Shown here: positions 32,912-41,390 of the stretch, in pieces | Position numbering within the stretch: the stretch's first letter is position 1 | Layout: each line of letters starts with the position of its first letter | DNA from: Mesorhizobium sp. J8 | GTDB taxonomy: Bacteria > Pseudomonadota > Alphaproteobacteria > Rhizobiales > Rhizobiaceae | DNA length: 64,000 nucleotides | NCBI RefSeq assembly: GCF_016591715.1 | Contig: NZ_AP024109.1 | Span: 1,860,001 to 1,924,000, forward strand | Direction: 5' to 3' | Program-made: the position numbers and the translations under genes | Notes under the pieces: generated by a model | Seen by the model: the letters and a program-made list of their open reading frames with translations, nothing else | Told to the model about the DNA's origin: nothing | The model's database searches: none

Positions 32912-32989
32912 ATGGGACGAGGTATTCTGCTCTGGCTGCTTGGCGTTCCGATCCCGATCATTATCCTTTTGATGCTTTTCGCCCGTTAG
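32912..32989 (+). CDS. 25-residue membrane microprotein
   Basis: MGRGILLWLLGVPIPIIILL is followed by MLFAR: a single hydrophobic helix and nothing else. AGGAGGAAG lies four nt before the ATG, one of the best ribosome sites in the window. The product at 41685 starts in a similar way (a hydrophobic helix with a VPVVLIL/VPIPIII core), so these may be related. It is 7-10 nt ahead of the next gene and probably co-translated. Function unknown. Confidence 0.75.
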   Translation: MGRGILLWLLGVPIPIIILLMLFAR

Positions 32990-32996
32990 GAGCCTG

Positions 32997-33923
32997 ATGA
33001 TGACCAATGCCTTTTCCGCGGCCGATGAACCAGCCGCGATCGAAACGTCGAGTTCAGCGGTCAGTTGGGGTCCCATTGTGGCCGGTGCTTTTGCGGCAGC
33101 CACCCTTACGGTCATCCTGATGCTCGTCGGCTCCGGGCTTGGGCTGACCATGATGTCGCCCTGGGGCAACAGCGCCTCCCTGACGACATTTGCGGTCTCG
33201 ACCGCGATCTGGCTCGTCGTCGTGCAATGGCTCTCATCCGCGCTGGGCGGCTATATCGCCGGCCGGCTTCGCACCAAATGGGTCAACGTCCACACCGACG
33301 AGGTGTATTTCCGTGATACCGCGCATGGCTTCCTCGCTTGGGCCTTGGCTACCTTGCTGGTGGCGACCGTTCTTGGTTCGGCGATATCGGGGATTGTCGG
33401 CGCAGGCGCACAGGCCACGACCGGCTTGTTGAGCGGCGCCGCCGCCGGCGCGGCTTCGCAGGCCTCGTCGGCGCAGTCGCCATCCGCCAACGACCTGGCC
33501 GGATACTTCGTCGATTCACTGTTCCGGCCGGCCGACAACGCAGCGGCTGCGGCGCCTCCCGCAGCTGGCGCGCCCCAGAACAACGCGGACATCGCGGCCC
33601 AGGCATCGCGGATACTTGCGGTCGGCGCCGCGAACGGGGAAATGAGCGCGGACGACAAGGCTTATCTCGCCCGCCTGGTAGCGTTGCGCACGGGTCTTCC
33701 ACAAGCTGATGCGCAGAAGCGCGTCGACGACGTCCTGGCGCGGGTCGAGGACGCCAAGAACAAGGCCAAGGCGGCTGCCGATAAGGCTCGCAAGGCAAGC
33801 GCCACGACTGCGCTGGTCGGCGCTTTGTCTCTGGTGATCGGCGCCTTCATCGCATCCGTCGCCGGAGTGCTTGGTGGCCGTCAGAGGGATGAGGACGAGG
33901 CTCGCTTTTTGCAAACCGGCTGA
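32997..33923 (+). CDS. Multi-pass membrane protein, alanine-rich
   Basis: A 308-residue protein with about four transmembrane segments: WGPIVAGAFAAATLTVILML near residue 25, one around 60-85, one around 110-140 and a final one at 275-295 (ALVGALSLVIGAFIASVAG). Between helices 3 and 4 lies a long Ala/Gln/Ser-rich region with a helical section (DAQKRVDDVLARVEDAKNK). TTAGGAGCCTG precedes the ATG (32997 or 33000). It resembles YrzE-like envelope proteins of rhizobia, but function is unknown. Co-transcribed with the 25-residue protein. Confidence 0.82.
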   Translation: MMTNAFSAADEPAAIETSSSAVSWGPIVAGAFAAATLTVILMLVGSGLGLTMMSPWGNSASLTTFAVSTAIWLVVVQWLSSALGGYIAGRLRTKWVNVHTDEVYFRDTAHGFLAWALATLLVATVLGSAISGIVGAGAQATTGLLSGAAAGAASQASSAQSPSANDLAGYFVDSLFRPADNAAAAAPPAAGAPQNNADIAAQASRILAVGAANGEMSADDKAYLARLVALRTGLPQADAQKRVDDVLARVEDAKNKAKAAADKARKASATTALVGALSLVIGAFIASVAGVLGGRQRDEDEARFLQTG

Positions 33924-34019
33924 TGGTATCGCCACATCTGGGCCATTCCAGGAAAGTGTGAGCCGCTTCCCTTTCAGTGCATTGGCAGCGCGGCAATTCA
34001 GCCCCGATAATCCGTGGTG

Positions 34020-35090
34020 CTACTGGATGCCGATGGCCTCGAGCGGTATGACCGCTATGAAATTGAGACCGCTCGGAGCGATCCGCAAGTCCACCGTCGC
34101 TCCGAGTTCGTAAGGCAAGGTGTGCTCCAGCACCTCAAGGCCGAAGCCGCGCCGCTCAGCGGGCCTGAAATCATGAGGACTGCTTTCGGTCCATGCGAAG
34201 CGAAGCGTGTCTTCTTCCAACTGCCATTCGATGTCGGTGCGGCCCGCGCGACTTGAAAGTGCTCCGTACTTCAGTGCATTCGTCGCCAATTCGTGAATGA
34301 CCAGCCCCATTGTCTCGGCGGCCTTCGGCGCCAGAGCCACGGGCGGGCCTTTGATCGTCAGGTTCTCGCCTTCCCGGCCCCCTGCGGCGCGCAATTCTTC
34401 CGCGACGATCGACGCCAGATTGATGCTGATGGACGGGCGGCGCGTGATGGCTGCCTGCACGCGGGCGAAAGCGTTGATGCGGCCCTCCAGATGAGCCGCC
34501 GCCTCGTCCAGCGACTGGCTCTTTTCCATCGTACGCCGAATGATCGAACGGATGACGGCCAGCGTGTTACGCACATGATGCTGCAATTCAGCGAAGCGCG
34601 CCTGCTGCCGATCCTCGGCTTCCCGCTGACGCGTGATGTCCTGGCCGACGCCGCCGATATGGGCGACCTTTCCCGTTTCATCGCGCATCGGAAAATCCGC
34701 ATCGCGCAGCCAGCGTATCTCGTTGTCGGCCGGCCGGCATATGCGATATTCGAAGGTTGCGCGTTCGCCCTCGCGGATGCGCTCGATCTGGCCCAGCACA
34801 TGCTCGCGATCTTCGGGTACGATAAGATCGATCCAAGTGGCGAAGTTGTCGCCCGCCAAGGCCTGTTCACGGCTCATCCCGTAAATGGCATCGAAGGCGG
34901 GCGTCAAGTATTCCCACTGCAGCGTCTCGGCGTTGCGGATCCATAATACGTCCGAGGCGGCCTCTCCGAAATCCCGCAGGTTCTCCTCGCTCTCTCGCAG
35001 TCGAGCCTCCGCACGCGCATGCTCGCGCATGGCCGCCTTGACATCGGCCAGGCCGCGTTCAAGCGGCTTCTTGGGCGGGCCCTTGGACAT
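34020..35090 (-). CDS. PAS-domain HWE histidine kinase
   Basis: A 356-residue soluble kinase. Residues about 40-160 are a PAS/PAC sensor (SDVLWIRNAETLQWEYLT, with the PAC end IGGVGQDITRQ). They are followed by the HWE/HisKA_2 dimerisation helix with the phosphoacceptor in FAELQHHVRNTLAVI and an ATPase domain (VIHELATNALKYGALS, then GFGLEVLEHTLPYELGA). The ATG at 35090 overlaps the Crp/Fnr stop as TGATG, so the two are coupled. HWE kinases of this form phosphorylate PhyR-type or single-domain receivers in the general stress response. Confidence 0.93.
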   Translation of the reverse strand: MSKGPPKKPLERGLADVKAAMREHARAEARLRESEENLRDFGEAASDVLWIRNAETLQWEYLTPAFDAIYGMSREQALAGDNFATWIDLIVPEDREHVLGQIERIREGERATFEYRICRPADNEIRWLRDADFPMRDETGKVAHIGGVGQDITRQREAEDRQQARFAELQHHVRNTLAVIRSIIRRTMEKSQSLDEAAAHLEGRINAFARVQAAITRRPSISINLASIVAEELRAAGGREGENLTIKGPPVALAPKAAETMGLVIHELATNALKYGALSSRAGRTDIEWQLEEDTLRFAWTESSPHDFRPAERRGFGLEVLEHTLPYELGATVDLRIAPSGLNFIAVIPLEAIGIQ

Positions 35091-35833
35091 CACTCCTCAT
35101 TGGCATCGAGATGCCTGCCTTCGCGATTGAGATGCAGATAGTTGGGATTGAAAAGGGCGACGTCCTGCAATGCCTGGAGATCGGGAATGGTGAGCGTCCT
35201 GTCCTTCAGCACAATAAGGTTCGAAGCACGCAACTCCTGCAGCGTCCGATTGACGTGGACCGTCGACATGCCCAGCGTCTCGCCCAACTCCGTCTGCGTC
35301 AACGGAAATTCGCAACTGCTGTTGGTTGTGCAGCCGGCAGCTTCCAGCCGAATGAACAACTCGCATAAGAGATGCGCCATCCGCTCCAACGCATCGCGCT
35401 GGCCGAGGTTGACCGTCCACTCGCGCTGGATGGCAGCGGCGACGAGCGATTCCCACCACAGTGCCTGGGTGATGCGCGGATACCCGATCGTCATCTCGTC
35501 GAAGGCCGCGCGCGAAATTTCCGAAATGACGACCGGCGTGATGGCGCCGATCGAGTGGTCCATTTCCTTGAGGATGAAGACGTTGAGATCGCACAGATCG
35601 CCGGGGAGGAAAAACGCAATGATCTGCCGGCGCCCGTCTTCGAGGGTCTTATAGCGGCAAGCCCAGCCCTCGTTGATCAGGTTGATGAATTCAGGCTTCT
35701 CGCCTTCGTGGATAATGTCTTCTCGGGCGGAGAAGCGCCGGACGCGTTGCGCCGAGATTTTGACCAGCATCTCCTTGTCGGCATGCGAGAGCCGGGTGAA
35801 TTTCTCGAGCTTGCGGATCAGAGGTCGCCTCAT
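35090..35833 (-). CDS. Crp/Fnr-family transcriptional regulator
   Basis: A 247-residue regulator starting MRRPLIRKLEKFTRLSHADKE. Residues about 20-140 are a cyclic-nucleotide-binding-like beta-roll (IINEGWACRYKTLEDGRRQI, FFLPGDLCDL) without the cysteine cluster of Fnr. Residues about 165-235 are the Crp winged helix (LTQTELGETLGMSTVHVNR). The ATG at 35833 is preceded by AGAGGATAAGG; the longer frame to 35902 is not needed. The operon of regulator plus HWE kinase is common in rhizobia. The ligand is unknown. No EcfG-like box was seen upstream. Confidence 0.93.
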   Translation of the reverse strand: MRRPLIRKLEKFTRLSHADKEMLVKISAQRVRRFSAREDIIHEGEKPEFINLINEGWACRYKTLEDGRRQIIAFFLPGDLCDLNVFILKEMDHSIGAITPVVISEISRAAFDEMTIGYPRITQALWWESLVAAAIQREWTVNLGQRDALERMAHLLCELFIRLEAAGCTTNSSCEFPLTQTELGETLGMSTVHVNRTLQELRASNLIVLKDRTLTIPDLQALQDVALFNPNYLHLNREGRHLDANEE

Positions 35834-35934
35834 CCTTATCCTCTTGTCCCGTGATACACAGAATGATCCGGCAATGACCTTACCTATGTTAATGTCGAGC
35901 ATGGGCAGCGACTCCCCTCAAGGGAGGCAGACCC

Positions 35935-36048
35935 GTGGATAAGAAGGTCGCCGGTGCTCTGTCCTCGGGATGGAAGAGGAGTATTCTGCCACAGGATATC
36001 ACCAAAGCGCTCGCTGCGCTCGGTCTGCCCTCTCGCGACCGGCAATGA
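35935..36048 (+). CDS. 37-residue protein, divergent from the Crp/Fnr gene
   Basis: A short frame from the GTG at 35935 with a strong GGGAGG seven nt upstream. The product starts MDKKVAGALSSGWKRSILPQ and ends LAALGLPSRDRQ; it is basic and amphipathic and reads like protein. It is transcribed divergently from the Crp/Fnr gene 100 nt away. Its TGA overlaps an ATG of a following, less convincing, arginine-rich 79-codon frame (36045-36284) that runs over a hairpin. Not recognised. Confidence 0.45.
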   Translation: MDKKVAGALSSGWKRSILPQDITKALAALGLPSRDRQ

Positions 36049-36251
36049 AGCGATGGAATTGTCGGTCGGATAGCGTCGAGGCCGGCATCCTCAATCTGGA
36101 CCTCACCGGAACCGTCGACTTTGCCGCCACGGACGAATTGCCGCGACGGGGCTGCAACTGGTTTTCGCACCGGCTACGGCGCGAAAGTCACAGGCTTGAA
36201 AGAGCCCTTGCGATCCCACGGAACTGGCGCGTCACATATCGAAAAATGACA

Positions 36252-36270
36252 CGCCGGCCATTGGCCGGCG
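36252..36270. terminator. GC-rich palindromic hairpin
   Basis: CGCCGGCCA and TGGCCGGCG flank a single T. It separates the 35935 region from the minus-strand gene ending at 36300 and could terminate either; only CTTTCC follows on the plus strand. Confidence 0.4.
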
Positions 36271-36299
36271 CTTTCCGACGCTGAACGTTCGTCGCCGGG

Positions 36300-36518
36300 T
36301 CAGATGCTCATCAAGTCGAAGCTCACCGCATGGCCGTGCTTTACGGCCGATCGCGCAATCATGTTGCTCAATTGCGGGCTCTCGATCGAGCAATCCGGCA
36401 TCACCGTCAAGATGGCACGAGTGGCCGCGGCCACCGACACCGGCGAGCGGTGCGAGGGGCGCGTTTCCATGTTATGTTCGATGAGTTCGTTGAGCCGCAC
36501 AGGATGATATTTGATCAC
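36300..36518 (-). CDS. Small hypothetical protein
   Basis: A 72-residue product from the GTG at 36518, with GGGAGG seven nt upstream. It begins (V/M)IKYHPVRLNELIEHNMETR and has a helix-turn pattern followed by SPVSVAAATRAILTVMPDCS. The opposite strand carries a 67-codon frame of poorer composition and no ribosome site. No family recognised and no EcfG-like box seen. Confidence 0.6.
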   Translation of the reverse strand: MIKYHPVRLNELIEHNMETRPSHRSPVSVAAATRAILTVMPDCSIESPQLSNMIARSAVKHGHAVSFDLMSI

Positions 36519-36942
36519 GCCGCAACCTCCCTAAGCTGCGCTTTTACAGTCTTGCAGTTGATAATTGCGCTCGGCTTCGCGGCCACGCATTAACCCATGA
36601 GAGGAAGGCGAAAATTCTTTGGAAGCTTCGGCGCGGCACGGGTCCGATCGGCAGAAAGGGCCCGCCTCGCCTGGGGGTAGAGTTAGGCGGGCCCTCCGGC
36701 TCGCTATGGTTGCCATCGTTGGTTAAGCCGGGGTTGAAATCTATCCGAACCGGAAAGAGTCGCTTTAACCTGAGTTACTGTTCGGAGGCCTGTGCCGAGC
36801 GCAGACATCTTCAGCGACGCGGGCGGACCCGGTTGAAAGGGCGCCTGGGCTCACCCGCAATACGCTCTGCCGAGCAATAAGAAGAACAAAATGATCTCCG
36901 CTCCGAACGCTATGGCTTTTTCACGGCTGTCGCGCGTCAGCT
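36519..36942. other. 424-nt region without a convincing gene
   Basis: Apart from the hairpin at 36657-36695 I see no ribosome site with a protein-like frame, no GGAAC box and no RNA-gene fold here. Confidence 0.5.
36657..36695 (-). terminator. 11-bp GC-rich hairpin
   Basis: AGGGCCCGCCT (36657-36667) and AGGCGGGCCCT (36685-36695) are perfect complements around 17 nt. On the minus strand it is followed by TTCTGCC, a weak T-run. No gene ends next to it, so its role is unclear. Confidence 0.4.
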
Positions 36943-37095
36943 GTGTCCGATCCGGCAGTGGCGATCAAGGATATCGTCCCGTCGTTTTACGAAGATCTCC
37001 ATGAGGGCGAACCCTGTCCGCCGGCGTTGATCGAGGCCTTCAGGCAGGCGTTGCGGGATCCGGAGCGCGAGGAAACGGACGCAAGTGCTGTCTGA
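36943..37095 (+). CDS. 50-residue protein with faint NepR-like resemblance
   Basis: An open frame from the GTG at 36943 to TGA at 37095. It reads VSDPAVAIKDIVPSFYEDL, then HEGEPCPPALIEAFRQALRD and a short acidic tail. Composition is protein-like and clearly better than the other frames. The order aromatic-x-D-L, five or six residues, Pro, then an amphipathic helix ending in Leu resembles the core of NepR anti-sigma factors. There is no good ribosome site and the frame is open back to 36895, so it could be a remnant or start elsewhere. Confidence 0.4.
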   Translation: MSDPAVAIKDIVPSFYEDLHEGEPCPPALIEAFRQALRDPEREETDASAV

Positions 37096-37307
37096 GTATG
37101 CGCCGCCATTGAGATTTCGCGACGCTGAGCCATATTCCTTTCCGCTCCGAAATGGATCGGCCACTGAAATTCGTGATGCCAGTATTGGAGCGGGAGGCTG
37201 GATTGCGGAAAGATGACAAAGGAGTCATCCGCCGCGTCAATTTGGCGGTCGCCCAGAGGCAGCAAAAACGCTCCTAGGGTGACACGGTGTTTGGAGGAGC
37301 ACTGGCT

Positions 37308-37682
37308 ATGATGGGAGGACCTGATCTCGGCGGCCGCACTGTGCTGGTCGTGGAGGACGAATATTACATCGCCGTCGAGGCGGCGCGGGCGTTGCGATGC
37401 GCCGGCGCCGAAGTCATCGGGCCATGTCCGTCCGATCGGGCTGCAAGGGCTGAACTCGAAGAGCGGCGCCCGCATGCGGTGCTGCTCGATATCAATCTCG
37501 GCCCCGGGCCGTCATTCAGCCTGGCCGATTCCCTCAAGGATATCGGTGTCCCGTTCGTTTTCATCACCGGCTACGATGAGGAGGTGATTCCCGACCGGTT
37601 CGACGACATCGAACGGCTGCAGAAGCCGGTACAACTCCGGCAAATCGTCGGCGCCATTTCCAAGGCGCTGGGAGACGCTTAA
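37308..37682 (+). CDS. Single-domain response regulator
   Basis: A 124-residue stand-alone receiver: E16-D17-E18, phosphoacceptor D61 (VLLDINLG), T87 (FITGYD) and K106-P107 (LQKPVQL). GGAGGAG is about 8 nt before the ATG at 37308, preferred over an upstream start at 37287. Very similar in design to the receiver at 12430. No output domain, no kinase adjacent and no EcfG-like box seen. A free receiver like this can act as the phosphorelay partner of HWE kinases. Confidence 0.92.
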   Translation: MMGGPDLGGRTVLVVEDEYYIAVEAARALRCAGAEVIGPCPSDRAARAELEERRPHAVLLDINLGPGPSFSLADSLKDIGVPFVFITGYDEEVIPDRFDDIERLQKPVQLRQIVGAISKALGDA

Positions 37683-37878
37683 ATGCAATAAGCAGCCTTT
37701 GGCGTTTTTGGATGGCTGCCTGAGATCGACAGCGGCTTTGGAAGCCTCTGTCCGCTCTGGCGAAATGCTCAAGCCGTCGACATCAACAGCCTATGTCAAG
37801 GCGGTGCCGCAAATCAGGGGGCAACGTGGATCTGGCCTTTGTGCCTCACCTAGGCCACGCCCGGACTGCACTCTTGTG

Positions 37879-38328
37879 TCACGGACGACATGGCGGGCCG
37901 GGCTGTGCCGGGTCCTCCCGGATGAAACGCCGGTCCTCGTAGCGGTCGAGCAATCCGGAGTGGATCGGATCGGCAAGGCTGCGAGACTTCATATAGACAT
38001 GTGCCAGCGTGCTAGGCCGGCCTACGGCAGGATCGATCTCGATCAGGATGCGAAAGTTCCCGGGCTTGCCGATTGACTCGATGCTATCCAGCTTCGCCAG
38101 GACGCATTCATCCACGGTATAAAGCTCGCCGCTGACATGAAAGCCGCACCCGGGCTCATTGAACATCATCGGGGCGAAGCGCGGCCCTGCGATCAGCATC
38201 GGATATCGCTGTTTGGTTCGGCACAGACCGACAAATCGCGCGCCCGACATGCCTTCATCGTGGAGCGGAAAGCCTCTTTTCAAAGTGCCGAACACGAACA
38301 CGTTCTCGGCCGTCGGTCGGCTGGACAT
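37879..38328 (-). CDS. Gamma-glutamylcyclotransferase-like protein
   Basis: A 149-residue AIG2/GGCT-fold protein starting MSSRPTAENVFVFGTLKRG. The substrate-loop motif is FGTLKRGFPLHDE (usual YGxLxxG), and the acid region is KLDSIESIGKPGNF, where the catalytic glutamate should lie. It would cleave gamma-glutamyl amides or a related substrate to 5-oxoproline. The ATG at 38328 directly follows the stop of the 70-residue protein gene, so it is the third gene of the YdeP operon. The exact substrate is not assignable. Confidence 0.82.
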   Translation of the reverse strand: MSSRPTAENVFVFGTLKRGFPLHDEGMSGARFVGLCRTKQRYPMLIAGPRFAPMMFNEPGCGFHVSGELYTVDECVLAKLDSIESIGKPGNFRILIEIDPAVGRPSTLAHVYMKSRSLADPIHSGLLDRYEDRRFIREDPAQPGPPCRP

Positions 38329-38329
38329 C

Positions 38330-38542
38330 TCAATTGACGGACTGTGACAGGCGGCGAAGCCTGTCGCGCTCATCGAGATGCGCGCGTTGGTTTTGCTCAA
38401 GCAAATCCAGGAAGTGAATGGCCTCGCCGGCCGGCAAACCCTTGGCTTCCAGATCGGAGATGATCGTGCGTTGACGGCGGATATGCCGTTGCCCGACACG
38501 GACATGCCTTTCAGCCACACGGATTTCGTCGGCAAGGGTCAT
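38330..38542 (-). CDS. Small helical protein coupled to the YdeP gene
   Basis: A 70-residue charged helical protein (MTLADEIRVAERHVRVGQRH..., LEQNQRAHLDERDRLRRL). Its ATG at 38542 overlaps the stop of the molybdoenzyme gene as ATGA, and its own stop is one base from the next start. The coiled-coil-like composition and tight coupling suggest a partner or chaperone, but no family is recognised. Confidence 0.75.
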   Translation of the reverse strand: MTLADEIRVAERHVRVGQRHIRRQRTIISDLEAKGLPAGEAIHFLDLLEQNQRAHLDERDRLRRLSQSVN

Positions 38543-40845
38543 CCAGGGATGACCACCCGAACCGGAACCGATTTCGCCGCCGGCACATGGGCTTTTTCGG
38601 CTCGGTGCCAAAGCGGGATGAGGGGATTGAGTTCCGGATAGTAACCCGCGCAATCTCCGGGCGGGATTGAGTAGCGCGTCACACGCAGGCCGCGCACGCG
38701 ACGCTCGACACCGTCGGTTGCCGCGGACTCCAGATCAACCATTTCTCCTTCATGGAGTCCCAGCCGTTCGATGTCGTGCTCGTTCATGAGCACCACCATC
38801 CGCGTCCCGTCGATGCCGCGAAGGCGATCGTGGTAGCCGTAGATGGTGGTGTTGAACTGATCGTTGGACCGAACCGTGATCAGCGTCAGCACGTCCGATT
38901 GTGAGACGTCGATGTCGGGATCCGTCTCCAGCATCGTCGGCGGCTTGAAGTTGGCCTTCTTGTTCGGTGTCTGCCACACGCGCTTGGAAGCCTTGATGTC
39001 GCGATGAAAGCCCCCTGGCATCAGGAAGCGTCTGTTGAAGTCCTTGAAATGGTCCGGGAAGCAACGTTCGATCTCATTCCTCACGCGCGAATAGTCGGCC
39101 ACCCACTCATCCCATGGGATCGAGCTCTTTCCAGGCACCGTAGCCTTCGCAAGCTCGGCGATGATCTTTGGCTCGGAGAGCAGTTTGGGTCCCGCCGGCG
39201 GGCGATAGCCGAAGGAACCATGGATGCAGGCGGTGGAATCCTCCATCGAGACATGCTGCTCGCCGGTAGCCTGCAAATCCTTCTCGATCCGTGAAAGGCA
39301 GGGCAGCAGATAGGTGACGGCTCCCGGTATCAGGTGACTGCGGTTGAGCTTCGTGGCGATCTGGACATGCAATCTGAGGTGCCGCCAGGCGTCTTCGACA
39401 AGTCCGGTTTCCGGAACGGCCCGAACGAAATTGCCGCCCAGACCGATGAATGCCTTGACCGAACCGTCGATCACGCCTTCGCATGTCTCGACGGTATCGC
39501 GGCCCTTCTCGCGCGGCGGCTCGAACTTGTAGAATTCGGCAAACTTGTCGAGCGGGACAAGTTCCGGCTTTTCGGAGATGCCGACGGTCCGTTGGCCCTG
39601 CACGTTGGAGTGGCCGCGAAGCGGCGAGACACCGGCGCCCGGTTTGCCGATATTGCCGCGCATCAGGAGCAGATTGCAAAGCATGTGGACGTTCTCGGTC
39701 CCGTGCCGGTGCTGTGTCAGGCCCATGCCGTAATTGCCGATGACCGCCGAGGCCCTGCTGTAGATTTCGGCCACATGCTCGAGATCGGCGCGCGTGATGC
39801 CCGAGCGCGCTTCGATCTTTTCCCAGGACGTGCGCCGCAGATACGCCTCGAACGCATAGAAGCCGTGCGTGTGCTCCTCGATAAAAGCCGTGTCGAGGAC
39901 GCGCGGCGCGCCGGCCTGCTTCGCCGCGTCGTCGAGCGCCAGAACTGCCTTCGCAATACCGGTCATGGCGGCGATGTCGCCCCCGCCGCGAATCTGGAAG
40001 AAGTCGCTCGACATCCTGGTGCCGGGCCCCGGCGAAAGCATTTCAAACGGGTCCTGCGGATTCTTGAATCGCTTTAGCCCGCGCTCCGGCAGCGGATTGA
40101 AGGTGATGACGGGTATGCCGCGCTGGCGCGCTTCCTCGATCGGATGAAGCAGCCGCGGGGCGCTGACGCCGGTGTTGTGGCCGAAGAAGAACATCAGGTC
40201 GCAATGGCTGAAATCCTCCAGTTGCACGGTTCCCACGGGCGAGCCGATGGATTCGGGCAGGCCGACCGAAGTCGACTCGTGACACATGTTGGACGAGTCC
40301 GGCAGGTTGCACGAGCCGTAGATGCGCGCGAACAGCTGATACATGAACGATGCCTCGAGTGAGGCGCGGCCCGAGGTGTAGAACACGACCGATTTCGGAT
40401 CGAGCTTACGGAGCTCTTCGCCGATGTCGCGGAACGCGGCCTCCCACGAGACCGGTTCATATTTGTCGCTGACTTCGTTGTAGCGCATCGGCTCGACCAG
40501 CCGGCCCTGCTTTTCAAGATCGTGATCAGGCCAGTCCAGCAGTTCGTTGACGGAGTGGGCGGCGAAGAATTCCGGGCCGCAGCGCCGTTTGGTCTGGTCC
40601 CAGATCGTCGCCTTGGCGCCGTTCTCGCAGAATTCGAACGGCCGTGGCTCGGCGGGCTTCGCCCAGGAGCAGGAGACGCACATATAGCCGTCGGCCTTGT
40701 TCTGCTTGAGCAGCGTGCTCCAGATGCCGGACATCAGCAGCCCTTCGCCGCGTGCCTTGCGGATCAAGGACTTCAGCGATCCCCACCCGCCGGTTGGATG
40801 GTTGTATTTGCGGATTTCGACATGGTCGGTGGTGGAGGGATTCAT
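38539..40845 (-). CDS. FdhF/YdeP-family molybdopterin oxidoreductase
   Basis: A 768-residue molybdopterin enzyme. The start MNPSTTDHVEIRKYNHPTGG at 40845 was chosen because the longer frame to 40968 lies over the promoter. Features are an N-terminal CVSCSW (C-x2-C, without the full four-cysteine [4Fe-4S] motif of formate dehydrogenases), GNYGMGLTQHRHG in the cofactor domain, and a C-terminal molybdopterin dinucleotide domain (LTLITVRSNDQFNTTIYG). The YdeP group is linked to acid or oxidative stress, but the substrate is unknown. First gene of a three-gene operon with an EcfG-like box 33 nt upstream. Confidence 0.93.
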   Translation of the reverse strand: MNPSTTDHVEIRKYNHPTGGWGSLKSLIRKARGEGLLMSGIWSTLLKQNKADGYMCVSCSWAKPAEPRPFEFCENGAKATIWDQTKRRCGPEFFAAHSVNELLDWPDHDLEKQGRLVEPMRYNEVSDKYEPVSWEAAFRDIGEELRKLDPKSVVFYTSGRASLEASFMYQLFARIYGSCNLPDSSNMCHESTSVGLPESIGSPVGTVQLEDFSHCDLMFFFGHNTGVSAPRLLHPIEEARQRGIPVITFNPLPERGLKRFKNPQDPFEMLSPGPGTRMSSDFFQIRGGGDIAAMTGIAKAVLALDDAAKQAGAPRVLDTAFIEEHTHGFYAFEAYLRRTSWEKIEARSGITRADLEHVAEIYSRASAVIGNYGMGLTQHRHGTENVHMLCNLLLMRGNIGKPGAGVSPLRGHSNVQGQRTVGISEKPELVPLDKFAEFYKFEPPREKGRDTVETCEGVIDGSVKAFIGLGGNFVRAVPETGLVEDAWRHLRLHVQIATKLNRSHLIPGAVTYLLPCLSRIEKDLQATGEQHVSMEDSTACIHGSFGYRPPAGPKLLSEPKIIAELAKATVPGKSSIPWDEWVADYSRVRNEIERCFPDHFKDFNRRFLMPGGFHRDIKASKRVWQTPNKKANFKPPTMLETDPDIDVSQSDVLTLITVRSNDQFNTTIYGYHDRLRGIDGTRMVVLMNEHDIERLGLHEGEMVDLESAATDGVERRVRGLRVTRYSIPPGDCAGYYPELNPLIPLWHRAEKAHVPAAKSVPVRVVIPG

Positions 40846-40878
40846 GGTGGAACTCGGCTGGCTATCGCTTGGATGTTC

Positions 40879-40903
40879 AACCTTTCGGGGGGCAGTATGT
40901 TCC
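40879..40903 (-). promoter_or_regulatory. EcfG-like promoter of the YdeP operon
   Basis: Minus strand GGAAC (40903-40899), 16 nt, GGTT (40882-40879); 33 nt before the ATG at 40845. Confidence 0.65.
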
Positions 40904-41078
40904 GCCGCACCGAGAGGGCGGCGGTGAGGTGCGGCTTTGCGCGAAATGAAGCCGCCAGGCGTGCTCAAGCCGCCACCGAATGGTGGGCGGTCTCCATTCC
41001 GACAGCGGAACAGTCGACCCTTTCACCGGTGGCGCATCGCCGGCGCGCCTGCTTGCGGAGCACAGTACCGGTCGCCTT

Positions 41079-41360
41079 CTAGACCTCGTCGAAGCGGCTA
41101 CCTTCCTTGGACGGGTCCCTCGACAGGACGCGTTCTTCTTCGTCATCAGGCAACGCTTCATCGCTGTCCTGGAAGGGGTTGTCGTCATCCTCTTCCGGGA
41201 GGTCGCCTTCCGCTTCGGCATCATCCTGCGGGTCGCCGTTGACTGCGACGCTGTCAGGCAGGATTCTGCCGCCCTCCAGAGCATCCCAGTCCTGCTGTTC
41301 GATGGTCGGCGCTCCGGTTTCGCCGGTCTTTGCAGGCCGCTGTTTGTCGCGCGGGTCCAT
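41079..41360 (-). CDS. Acidic disordered protein
   Basis: A 93-residue, strongly acidic protein (MDPRDKQRPAKTGETGAPTI..., then DDAEAEGDLPEEDDDNPFQD). The ATG at 41360 has GGAGAACGCT upstream and is better than the in-frame ATG at 41372. It has no hydrophobic core. The composition suggests a hydrophilin-like or charge-shielding protein. EcfG-like box 30 nt upstream. Not recognised. Confidence 0.75.
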   Translation of the reverse strand: MDPRDKQRPAKTGETGAPTIEQQDWDALEGGRILPDSVAVNGDPQDDAEAEGDLPEEDDDNPFQDSDEALPDDEEERVLSRDPSKEGSRFDEV

Positions 41361-41390
41361 AGCGTTCTCCATTGCTGACTTCGAGTGAAG

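Noticed and set aside
36045..36284. 79-codon frame overlapping the 37-residue gene stop as ATGA
   Set aside because: The second half is arginine-rich, it runs through the hairpin at 36252-36270, and nothing in it is recognisable.
25993..36599. 13-nt repeat GCATTAACCCATG at 25993-26005 and 36587-36599
   Set aside because: Only two copies, no shared flanks or symmetry, and no common gene context; chance cannot be excluded.
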